Assembly (NCBI GenBank): GCA_947296835.1
Contig: CAMYQS010000098.1
Location: 1 to 5,719 of the forward strand
DNA from: an uncultured Atopostipes sp.
GTDB lineage: Bacteria; Bacillota; Bacilli; Lactobacillales; Carnobacteriaceae_A
Direction of reading: 5' to 3'
DNA length: 5,719 nucleotides
Shown here: positions 1 through 5,719 of the stretch, in pieces
Layout of the letters: every line of letters starts with the position of its first letter
Position numbering within the stretch: position 1 is the stretch's first letter
The notes under the pieces: model-generated
What the model saw: only the letters and a program-made list of their open reading frames with translations
Database searches by the model: none
What the model was told of the DNA's origin: nothing
Translations under genes and position numbers: made by a program

Positions 1-807
1 AGATAAAACCTTAGCCTCCGTATTTTTTGCGGGTGGTTTTGAAACGAGGACAATCACATCCGTCTCTTCATCCTCTTCCAGTGCATGGAGGGCATCTATC
101 ATCATGATTCCGCCAACTTCATCACTTAAATCACGTCCACCAGTCCCAATGAGTTGAGAAACTCCAGAACCAAATTCATGGATTCGAACACTCATTTCTT
201 GGCTTCCTGTACCAGAAGCTCCGATGATGCCGATATTTCCTTTTCTGACTTTATTTGCGAAACTAAGTCCTACATTATTAATAATGGCTGTCCCACAATC
301 TGGTCCCATCATTAGTAACCCTTTTTCGTGTGCTAAGTTCTTTAATTCAATTTCATCTTCTATTGAAATATTGTCACTGAAAAGCATCACATGTAAGTTT
401 TCATCAAGTGCTTTTCGTGCTTCTCTTACAGCAAATTCACCACCGACAGAAATAACAGCTAGATTTGCATTTTCTAAATTTGATGCTGCTTCATGTATGG
501 TATGAAAGACCACATCACTTTCTTTCTTCTTGTCTTTCTTTGTCAATAATTGTTGTACTTCATCTAAAGCATGATCTAACTCATTCTCATCTTCTGTCTC
601 GATAACAATTATTAAATCGCCAGTCTTGGCTTCTTCTATTTCTGCAGTAATTAGTCCAACATCTCTTATCACTTCTTTATTCATCTCAGTTCCCATACCA
701 ATCATTGCTTGCTTAACACCTTCAATCTGATTGGCATCATTTGAAATGGACATCAATGTGATTGAATCTAAATAAGTATTTCGTTTGATTAATGCTTTAA
801 TACTCAT
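1..807 (-). CDS. fdrA: FdrA-family protein (SucD-like; oxamate carbamoyltransferase subunit), 3' end outside the window
   Basis: The first 269 codons are read without a stop from ATG at 805-807 to the left edge; known FdrA proteins are about 550 residues, so about half is visible. The start follows a strong AAAGGAGGAG ribosome site at 811-820. Family marks include the N-terminal pattern KRNTYLDSITLM, NLAVISVGGEF near residue 114, MMGPDCGTAII at 166-176 and the glycine-rich nucleotide/CoA-binding loop GNIGIIGASGTGSQE at 190-204, followed by IGTGGRDLSDEVGG and VSKPPA. This order matches E. coli FdrA closely. FdrA resembles the succinyl-CoA synthetase alpha subunit. In enterics it (as AllF) acts with the YlbE and YlbF products in phosphorolysis of oxalurate to oxamate and carbamoyl phosphate, a cytoplasmic step of allantoin fermentation. 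Partner genes would be expected further left, but none is visible. Homologues also occur in clusters of unknown substrate, so the family is certain and the reaction inferred. Confidence 0.93.
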   Translation of the reverse strand, partial: MSIKALIKRNTYLDSITLMSISNDANQIEGVKQAMIGMGTEMNKEVIRDVGLITAEIEEAKTGDLIIVIETEDENELDHALDEVQQLLTKKDKKKESDVVFHTIHEAASNLENANLAVISVGGEFAVREARKALDENLHVMLFSDNISIEDEIELKNLAHEKGLLMMGPDCGTAIINNVGLSFANKVRKGNIGIIGASGTGSQEMSVRIHEFGSGVSQLIGTGGRDLSDEVGGIMMIDALHALEEDEETDVIVLVSKPPAKNTEAKVLS

Positions 808-825
808 TTTTCTCCTCCTTTGAAA

Positions 826-836
826 TTAGTTGCTAA
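826..836. repeat. Small inverted repeat TTAG-TTG-CTAA upstream of fdrA, possible operator
   Basis: TTAG (826-829) and CTAA (833-836) form a perfect inverted repeat around TTG, just outside the fdrA ribosome site. The half GTTGCTA (829-835) is the reverse complement of TAGCAAC at 905-911, so the same seven bases occur in opposite orientation about 75 bases apart in one intergenic region. A second small inverted repeat, GAATA-TT-TATTC, is at 868-879. One of these could bind the divergent regulator, but short AT-rich repeats arise easily by chance. Confidence 0.25.
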
Positions 837-865
837 TAACATAAATTAAAAGTATAGTTTTCTTA

Positions 866-894
866 TTGAATATTTATTCGCTGGTATTTATGTT
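866..894 (+). promoter_or_regulatory. Candidate sigma-A promoter for the PucR-family regulator
   Basis: TTGAAT (866-871) and TATGTT (889-894) are separated by 17 bases, with four of six consensus matches each. The predicted start near 901 leaves a leader of about 107 bases. The box is weaker than the leftward candidate, as expected for a promoter that needs an activator. The two -10 boxes are only six bases apart, so both promoters could hardly be occupied by polymerase at once. The prediction is by eye. Confidence 0.35.
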
Positions 895-900
895 AACCTA

Positions 901-929
901 ATAATAGCAACCGCTTACACGATAGTCAT
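901..929 (-). promoter_or_regulatory. Candidate sigma-A promoter for fdrA
   Basis: On the minus strand, ATGACT (complement of 924-929, four of six matches to TTGACA) is followed after exactly 17 bases by TATTAT (complement of 901-906, five of six matches to TATAAT). Transcription would start near 894 and give a leader of about 87 bases. A second -10-like TATACT lies closer to the gene (complement of 851-856) but has no recognisable -35. The promoter is read by eye only. Confidence 0.45.
906..919 (-). promoter_or_regulatory. Candidate catabolite-responsive element (cre, CcpA site)
   Basis: The minus-strand sequence TGTAAGCGGTTGCT matches the Firmicute cre consensus TGWAANCGNTNWCA at 12 of 14 positions, including the central CG. 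It lies in the spacer and touches the -10 of the fdrA promoter candidate. It would also fall about +5 to +18 of the rightward pucR promoter candidate. Both are positions where CcpA usually represses, so one site could silence both divergent genes when preferred sugars are present. The role is inferred. Confidence 0.55.
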
Positions 930-1007
930 TAGCCAATGTATACCAATATATTCGAAAAACATTGTGCATAGTATCCAACTATTGAAATGTACTCGAGGAG
1001 GTAAAAG

Positions 1008-2699
1008 ATGTTAACAGTAGAAAAATTCCTAAATCTATCTACATTTGAAGAATTAAAATTAGTGTCTGGAAATGAGGGGCTCCATAATATTATCGAAAGT
1101 GTGAATATTATGGATAATCCAAGTGCATTAGACTGGTTTTCAGCTGGTGAAATGCTTTTAACTTCAGGATATTTCTTTAAAGATGACATAGAAATGCAAA
1201 TTCAGATTATGGAACAATTATATGCACTCAATTGTCCAGCTTTATGTATAAAACCTCATCGTTTTTTAGGTTCTATTCCACAAAATATGAGCGAACTTTC
1301 AAATAAGTATAATCTTCCTATTATTGTATTACCTTATGGGCTATCCTTTTCAACCTTGTTTTTAAGAACGATGGAAGAAATTTCTAAAGAGTTTGATTCC
1401 TTTAACCGAAAAGTTTTAGATGTACAACAAGACTTCTTTAAAATCTCCATGCGTGATGGAGGTTTGAATAAGACCTCTGAACATTTATCTAACCTGCTGA
1501 ATGCTCATGTGTTTTTATTAGATACTAACTGGAAAACACTGGAGTGGACTCAATTTGAAGAAGATAAGCGGGAATTATTTATAGATATACTAAAGAATGA
1601 CAAAGACCCCTTAATTCCTAATCAGATTATCGAGAGTGTTCCACCCGATTTTCAAAATATCGAAAACCCTATCACTCGTTCTCTTGAAAGTGATGGTGAA
1701 AAAGTACAATTTGTTATCTTACCCGTCTATTTTAACCAGATCCATTATGGTTTTATTGTCGCTATTCAAACAAAGATAAAATGGTCTCGTATCGAATTTG
1801 ATATGATGAAAAGTGGAGCCATGACATTTGCGTTAGAGTTAATTAAAATTCAAGAAATACAGCGCGCTAAAAATCGAGTACGCCGAGATTTTCTTGATGA
1901 ATTGCTCACGGGCAAAATTACTTCGATGGAAACCTTAGCAAATTATGCAGACATTCATGGTGTTGCGCTTCATTTAGCTTATAACGCCGTTGTCTTTGAT
2001 ATTTCTTTTTCTTCTAACTATTCACCAAATGAGTTAATAAAAATTGACCAATTTGAAAATGCAAAAATAAAAAACATTTTATCGAGTTTAGATATATTTA
2101 ATTTCCAACAAGGACAGGATTTGATTATTTATAGTCGTCAAAAACAAATTATCGTTTTAGTTGGTGGTCACTTTAATCAATCAGAAGATATTGCAACAAT
2201 TAAAGAACTGACTAGAAAAATGATTCATGTGATAGAAAAAAACGTTAGTGATGTCACTTTAACAGCTGGGATCGGAAAACAATATTCACACATCATTGAT
2301 GTTCATGAGAGTTTTTATGAAGCACAAACCGCTTTACGTATCCTAAAAAAGACTTCTTCAAAGGAAAAAGTCGGTCATTATAAAGACTATATGCTTCGTC
2401 ATTTTTTAAACCGAAACATCAGCCCCAATGAGAGAGATGATTTCATAAACGAAGTGTTAGGTCATTTGTTGGCTTACGATTTAGAGAATCAATCCGAGCT
2501 AGTGGCTACTTTAGAAGTGTGGATAAACAATCGATTAAATATCGCTCAAGCCGCTCGAGAATTATTTATGCATCGAAATACAATGCTTTACCGAATTAGC
2601 AAGATTAAAAATTTACTTCAATCCGACTTAGAGAAGCCATCAGAACTTTTAAGTATTCAACTCGCTCTGAGTTTGTTGGATATAAAACTTGTAAATTAA
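1008..2699 (+). CDS. PucR/CdaR-family transcriptional regulator (purine catabolism type)
   Basis: This is a complete cytoplasmic regulator of 563 residues, close to the usual length (B. subtilis PucR is about 530). The ATG at 1008 follows GAGGAGGT at 995-1002 with good spacing. The N-terminal PucR domain covers about residues 1-125 and contains the family pattern GLHNIIESVNIMDNPSALDWF, of which the key part NIMDNPSALDWF leads into GEMLLTSGYFF. A middle region of about 130-290 is probably ligand sensing. A GGDEF-like CdaR domain without a catalytic GGDEF motif follows RRDFLDELLTG (from about 292) to about 450. The C-terminal helix-turn-helix lies at about 498-537, with NIAQAARELFMHRNTMLYRI at 511-530 as the signature. 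Family members activate purine or allantoin catabolic genes, or sugar-acid genes, in response to a pathway metabolite. Divergent placement against fdrA makes fdrA the obvious target, and autoregulation is likely. The inducer cannot be read from sequence. It ends just before an intrinsic terminator, so it is monocistronic. Confidence 0.92.
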   Translation: MLTVEKFLNLSTFEELKLVSGNEGLHNIIESVNIMDNPSALDWFSAGEMLLTSGYFFKDDIEMQIQIMEQLYALNCPALCIKPHRFLGSIPQNMSELSNKYNLPIIVLPYGLSFSTLFLRTMEEISKEFDSFNRKVLDVQQDFFKISMRDGGLNKTSEHLSNLLNAHVFLLDTNWKTLEWTQFEEDKRELFIDILKNDKDPLIPNQIIESVPPDFQNIENPITRSLESDGEKVQFVILPVYFNQIHYGFIVAIQTKIKWSRIEFDMMKSGAMTFALELIKIQEIQRAKNRVRRDFLDELLTGKITSMETLANYADIHGVALHLAYNAVVFDISFSSNYSPNELIKIDQFENAKIKNILSSLDIFNFQQGQDLIIYSRQKQIIVLVGGHFNQSEDIATIKELTRKMIHVIEKNVSDVTLTAGIGKQYSHIIDVHESFYEAQTALRILKKTSSKEKVGHYKDYMLRHFLNRNISPNERDDFINEVLGHLLAYDLENQSELVATLEVWINNRLNIAQAARELFMHRNTMLYRISKIKNLLQSDLEKPSELLSIQLALSLLDIKLVN

Positions 2700-2717
2700 G
2701 ATGGTGTTACATTATTT

Positions 2718-2748
2718 GGTGTTGGTGAATTCATCAACGCCTTTTTTT
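2718..2748 (+). terminator. Intrinsic terminator of the PucR-family gene
   Basis: A 10-base-pair stem (GGTGTTGGTG at 2718-2727 with CATCAACGCC at 2732-2741, two G-U pairs) closes an AATT loop and is followed by seven T residues at 2742-2748. It lies 18 bases after the stop codon. On the opposite strand there is no T run after the stem, so it works in one direction only. Confidence 0.9.
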
Positions 2749-2758
2749 GTTTCTAAAC

Positions 2759-2813
2759 ACAAAAAGACCAGTGAAATCTCTAGACTTAAGTCACCACAAC
2801 TAACAAAAGAGAA
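2759..2813. mobile_element. Possible solitary end of an ISL3-family insertion sequence
   Basis: Positions 2749-2914 hold no gene that I recognise. Within them, 2761-2811 contains, in order, AAAAAGACCA, GAAATCTCTAGAC, a perfect palindrome GACTTAAGTC (2783-2792), CACCACAACTAACAAAAGAG. From memory, ISL3-family elements of lactic acid bacteria end in a very similar series whose outer inverted repeat reads GGCTCTTT on the other strand. Here the expected outer GG is replaced: the minus strand reads TTCTCTTTTGTT. No transposase frame is present, so this would be a remnant of about 55 bases. The match is from recall, not alignment, and could be wrong. Confidence 0.3.
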
Positions 2814-2914
2814 TTCACATGGCCTATATTATAATTTATTAGAAATTTACTTGTAGAAAGAGATCACAATTGAGGAACTAAATGGATAAACTCGCAAAAT
2901 AATCGTAACATTTT

Positions 2915-3859
2915 TTATTCAAAAAATTCGTAATCATGCGAATATTGTTGCCCCGTTGTGATGTCATACATGATTAATGAATATTCTATTAACACTTCAA
3001 GTGCTTCTGGGCTGAGCTCTTTTCGAGAAGCCAATAGCTCTCCATTTTCAAGATACATCCCATCATCTATCATCGGTAGCACTTCTTCTAATTTTAAAAG
3101 TAAGGTATCATAAGCAGTTAAATTAATGTCTAACCATTCATAAATCCAGTTACTGAAATAGATGGAACTAGTCGTACTAACTTCCCCTTTTAACTTTTTT
3201 TTGTTGCTGTAAACTAAAAATGGCGTCTCACGGAACGTAAAATCATCATTTGTTTCTCTAATCTCTCCTCGGTAAAATCCGGGTAAATGATCACCCCAGA
3301 AAATAAGAAGGATGGGTTCTCGATGTTGATCGATTTGGTCGATTAGTTCTCTTAGCGCTTTATCACTATTTTCTAAGTCTTGAAAATAACCTGCCGCTTC
3401 ATCGGCATTTCCAGACCCCGACACATAATATTCTACTTCTTCATACTTATCCGCATAAGGGGTATGGTTTTGCATCGTCACCACATAAATAAAGTCAGTT
3501 TCTTCAGATTCATTTAGTACCTTGAAAGCTTCTTTATAAGTCGACTCGTCTGAGATAAAGAAATGATTTCTTGAAAGTTTTTCCTTATTTGCCATACTGT
3601 CATCATGTAAAAATAAGTCAAATCCCATCTTCTCATATACTTCATCCCGCTTGAAAAAGTTTTTGTCATAAGGATGAATGGCAGTGGTTCGATAGTTTAA
3701 GTCATTAAGTCTATGCACAATGGTTGGATAAGTTCCTATTTTTTCATCTAACTGCATATAAGGGGATGTGATTTGTGGATTCAACGGCTCAAGTGAAAAG
3801 CCAGTCAATGTTTGAAACTCATTCGCATTCGTCCCCCCGCCAAAGGTTGGCGATATGAG
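2915..3859 (-). pseudogene. LTA synthase-family sulfatase, C-terminal fragment (5' truncated)
   Basis: The frame is open from stop TAA at 2915-2917 back to an in-frame stop at 3866-3868. A 297-residue reading could begin at TTG 3808, but homology continues upstream through SPTFGGGTNANEFQTLTG (about 3800-3853), the family block around the catalytic threonine (codon 3830-3832). Other recognisable active-site blocks are FFKRDEVYEKMGFDLF (substrate arginine kept, LtaS tryptophan replaced by phenylalanine), QNHTPY (histidine at 3464-3466) and WGDH (metal-binding Asp-His at 3287-3292). The end, YDITTGQQYS, is typical of the family. Full proteins have about 600-700 residues with five N-terminal membrane helices and an extracellular phosphoglycerol-transferring sulfatase domain. 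Here the membrane part and the first metal-binding glutamate are missing, and no ribosome site precedes the TTG. The C-terminal part is intact, so the truncation may be recent. I regard it as non-functional. Confidence 0.82.
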
Positions 3860-4221
3860 ATTAGTTTAATTGGTAATGCAATTAAACTATTCAACGAAAA
3901 TACATTAAATCTCTTCTTAGATGAAATAAAAACAAGGTTAAAAGAAGAGATACTTACTCAAATAATACGGATGATTTGGTTTTTATATTATATAACGCTT
4001 CTGTTATTCTTATTCGAGATAAACCGATTAAAGAAGCAAAAGATATATCCGAGTTTGTCACGCCCTATATACCTTCAAACGACTATTCGAAGAGAATTCG
4101 AAAATTATTTTTGGATGGTGTTATCTCTATTTATGAAGGAAATATAACTGAAGGCTCGAAAAATGAAAAAGATGCAATCGACGGCTTTAAACAGTTAGAT
4201 GAAACATCAGCACAAGATTAA
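3848..4221 (+). pseudogene. Rgg/GadR/MutR-family regulator, C-terminal fragment with frameshift
   Basis: Two overlapping frames together read like the C-terminal helical domain of Rgg-type regulators. The first, from about 3848, gives WRYEISLIGNAIKLFNENTL and then NLFLDEIKTRLK. Near 3940-3950 the protein-like reading moves to another frame, DTYSNNTDDLVFILYNA, continuing through KPIKEAKDISEFVTPYIP, a DYSKRIRKLFLDGVISIYEG block and AIDGFKQLDE to TAA at 4219-4221. The second frame has a stop at 3922-3924, so the shift lies after it; loss of one base in the A-rich run would explain it. The N-terminal HTH and the first part of the peptide-binding domain (roughly 150-170 of about 290 residues) are absent. 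Intact relatives are cytoplasmic, often pheromone-responsive, transcription regulators. No start codon with a ribosome site is visible, so it is a dead fragment. The family call rests on pattern recognition. Confidence 0.68.
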
Positions 4222-4359
4222 AAAAAAGAATTGGATTCTGTTCTGCAAAATACCAACAAATAGATCCCACCACAGGAATACTTTGTAGATATGAAGATAA
4301 GTATGCCTATATAGCATTCAATAAAGTCTCACTCTAGGAATAATCTGATATGCTCCCTT
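4222..4359 (+). other. Intergenic stretch with a short protein-like open frame
   Basis: Between the regulator fragment and the terminator there is no recognised gene. One plus-strand frame is open from 4203 to TAG at 4335-4337 and reads, among others, IGFCSAKYQQIDPTTGIL then CRYEDKYAYIAFNKVSL. It has no ATG and no ribosome site, and 44 open codons can occur by chance. It may be another eroded gene tail in this decayed stretch, but I cannot name a family. Confidence 0.2.
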
Positions 4360-4408
4360 AAAAAAACGAATAGCTGACTTTTATATACTAGTCAACTACT
4401 CGTTTTTT
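4360..4408. terminator. Bidirectional intrinsic terminator
   Basis: Arms at 4366-4379 and 4390-4403 pair over 14 positions with two mismatches, around a loop at 4380-4389. Seven A residues precede the stem (4360-4366) and six T residues end it (4403-4408), so it can stop transcription from both sides. It serves the leftward transporter gene, whose stop is about 55 bases away, and formerly the rightward Rgg-like gene. Confidence 0.85.
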
Positions 4409-4464
4409 GTTATTTCATATCTAATTTAGATTCATTCAGAAATCAATGATTATTTAAATTTATT

Positions 4465-5719
4465 TTACTGAACTAAGCCTAAATATGGCGCTAGTCCAAT
4501 GATAATTCCTGCTATGGCAAGTAACGTTACCATAATCGGCACCATAAACTTCAGGTATCGATCATAAGGTAAACTGACTAATTCGAGAGATCCCATCAGT
4601 GTGGCACTCGGGTATAGAGAGGAAACAAAGTTAACTCCTGCTACAAAGGCACTAATTAAAATTATCTGCCCTCCAGTGCTTCCCAAGCTACTGCTAGCAA
4701 ATAGAGCTGCAGCGACCGCGCCTAAAATAGGCATTGTGATTCCAGCCACACCACTTGTTGATTGTAAGAAGAAACCAATTCCTACGTAAGCCGCCATCGC
4801 AATGACTCCAAAAATCCAAATTGGTACATTGGATAAAGCATTAGAAATCCAATAAATAAAGGTAATTGACATTCCTTCAGAAGAATCCCCCATAATAATG
4901 GCGACCCCTCGAGAAATCGCTAGGATTAACACAACACCTAGCAAGTCTTTCACTCCATCAATAAATACATCAATAAATTCTGTTTCTTTCATTTTATTAA
5001 TGAATAATAATAAGAGCGATCCTGTAAAGAATAAGAACGCAAACTCATTGAAATACCAAGTTCCAAATGGAGAAATATGAGAAGCTCCTAGTAGTGTACC
5101 TAGTACTGGAATTCGAGCTAAGCCATAGATTGGCGCATTTACAATATCCGCTACTCTAGTTCCCAGTAAGTCTTCCCATGGAATAAACCCAATGATCATT
5201 AAAAGAATAATCACAATAAAAACCGCAACTGAAGCTTTTCGACGGCCTGTAAATTCAGGAAGCGATCCTTCTTCTTCTGTCAACGTATCAATTGAATCCA
5301 CATCGTGAACAACTGATTGGGTTTTATCTTGTTTTACTTTATTCGCATAACGAATTAAATAAGTAGTCCCTACAATATATAAGACCACAAAAATCACAAG
5401 ACGTAGAATGATTCCAGATCCAATAGACAATTCCGGATTCCCAATGGCTGATACTGCCGCTCCTGTAGAAAAAGGATTAACTAAACTGGACATGTTTCCA
5501 ATGGTTGCTCCAATAAATAAAACACCCAGACCAACAATCACGTCATACCCAGCCAAGACAAAGGTTGGAACAATAACCACTACAAAAGCGACGATTTCTT
5601 CCCAAAATCCAAAAGAAGTTCCTAAAATCGCAAAGGCAAAAGTCATAATCGCAATTAAGAGTCCACCTTTAAACTTATCTAAAAGCGAACCAGTCCCTGC
5701 TTCTAAAGCTCCCGTATAG
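4465..5719 (-). CDS. YfcC-family (DcuC superfamily) membrane transporter, 5' end outside the window
   Basis: The frame is open from the right edge to TAA at 4465-4467, giving 417 complete visible codons. The ATG at 5644-5646 is internal: the preceding residues, beginning YTGALEAGTGSLLSDKF, belong to the conserved family region, so the true start lies upstream of the window. Family proteins have about 500 residues, so roughly 80 are missing. Most of the sequence is hydrophobic, with about ten membrane segments split by a charged cytoplasmic loop near residues 123-161. Recognisable motifs are GTSFGFWEE (33-41), VNPFSTG (80-86) and QSTSGVAGITMPI (319-331), the last being the typical second-half hairpin. 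YfcC proteins are annotated as C4-dicarboxylate or basic amino acid carriers, but the substrate is usually untested. The second-half NFVSSLYPSATLMG block appears divergent. A role with fdrA in nitrogen-compound uptake or product export is possible but unsupported, since the gene is separated from it by a terminator and decayed DNA. Confidence 0.85.
   Translation of the reverse strand, partial: YTGALEAGTGSLLDKFKGGLLIAIMTFAFAILGTSFGFWEEIVAFVVVIVPTFVLAGYDVIVGLGVLFIGATIGNMSSLVNPFSTGAAVSAIGNPELSIGSGIILRLVIFVVLYIVGTTYLIRYANKVKQDKTQSVVHDVDSIDTLTEEEGSLPEFTGRRKASVAVFIVIILLMIIGFIPWEDLLGTRVADIVNAPIYGLARIPVLGTLLGASHISPFGTWYFNEFAFLFFTGSLLLLFINKMKETEFIDVFIDGVKDLLGVVLILAISRGVAIIMGDSSEGMSITFIYWISNALSNVPIWIFGVIAMAAYVGIGFFLQSTSGVAGITMPILGAVAAALFASSSLGSTGGQIILISAFVAGVNFVSSLYPSATLMGSLELVSLPYDRYLKFMVPIMVTLLAIAGIIIGLAPYLGLVQ

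Noticed and set aside
224..505. Plus-strand open frame of 93 codons
   Set aside because: It lies opposite the well-supported FdrA reading frame, has no ribosome site and resembles no known protein.
808..1007. Riboswitch (for example purine type) in the divergent region
   Set aside because: I could not find a conserved three-way-junction pattern or a terminator hairpin before either start codon.
929..1189. Minus-strand open frame of 86 codons across the regulator start
   Set aside because: It overlaps the PucR N-terminal domain on the other strand and the control region, with no ribosome site.
3925..3960. Programmed frameshifting in the Rgg-like gene
   Set aside because: There is no slippery heptamer followed by a clear structure, and the gene already lacks its 5' half, so simple decay explains it.
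3812..4147. Plus-strand frame of 111 codons taken as one gene
   Set aside because: Only its part from about 3848 to 3945 resembles an Rgg protein. The beginning is antisense to the sulfatase block, and the end is out of frame with the real homology.
4222..4359. A short hydrophobic pheromone peptide next to the Rgg-like fragment
   Set aside because: No ATG-started small frame with a charged start and hydrophobic tail was found here; the open frame present is not hydrophobic.
4601..5719. Plus-strand open frames at 4601-4789, 4898-5080 and 5408-5719
   Set aside because: All lie antisense to the transporter, whose membrane segments and motifs are clear; they are composition shadows.
1..5719. 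CRISPR array, tRNA or rRNA genes
   Set aside because: No regularly spaced repeats and no tRNA- or rRNA-like conserved segments were seen on either strand.

Overview
The window reads as an AT-rich Gram-positive chromosome, most likely a lactic acid bacterium of the Enterococcaceae/Carnobacteriaceae type. This is inferred from strong AGGAGG ribosome sites, a CcpA-type cre box, and remnants of an Rgg/GadR/MutR regulator and an LtaS-type sulfatase. No species can be assigned from the sequence alone.

Layout. (1) Positions 1-807, minus strand: the N-terminal half of an FdrA-family protein (SucD-like, the oxamate carbamoyltransferase subunit called AllF in enteric bacteria), running off the left edge. 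(2) Positions 808-1007: a 200-base divergent control region holding two back-to-back promoter candidates, a single cre-like site and several small inverted repeats. (3) Positions 1008-2699, plus strand: a complete PucR/CdaR-type transcription activator followed by a strong intrinsic terminator (2718-2748). (4) Positions 2749-4359: a decayed stretch. It holds a possible end of an ISL3-family insertion sequence, the C-terminal part of an LTA-synthase-like sulfatase on the minus strand, and the C-terminal part of an Rgg-like regulator on the plus strand with a frameshift. The two gene fragments meet head to head at about 3850, as if one deletion had removed both 5' ends. (5) Positions 4360-4408: a bidirectional terminator. 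(6) Positions 4465-5719, minus strand: the C-terminal part of a YfcC/DcuC-superfamily membrane transporter entering from the right edge.

How it fits together. The working unit is fdrA with the divergent PucR-type regulator. PucR-family proteins usually control purine or allantoin breakdown, and FdrA works at the end of anaerobic allantoin degradation, where oxalurate is split to oxamate and carbamoyl phosphate and ATP can be recovered through carbamate kinase. The cre-like box suggests repression when preferred sugars are present. The YfcC-like transporter could belong to the same metabolism, but the decayed stretch and terminator separate it from the regulator, so the link is only suggestive. 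I see no convincing undescribed system. The most unusual features are the compact shared promoter/cre layout and the double-truncation scar.
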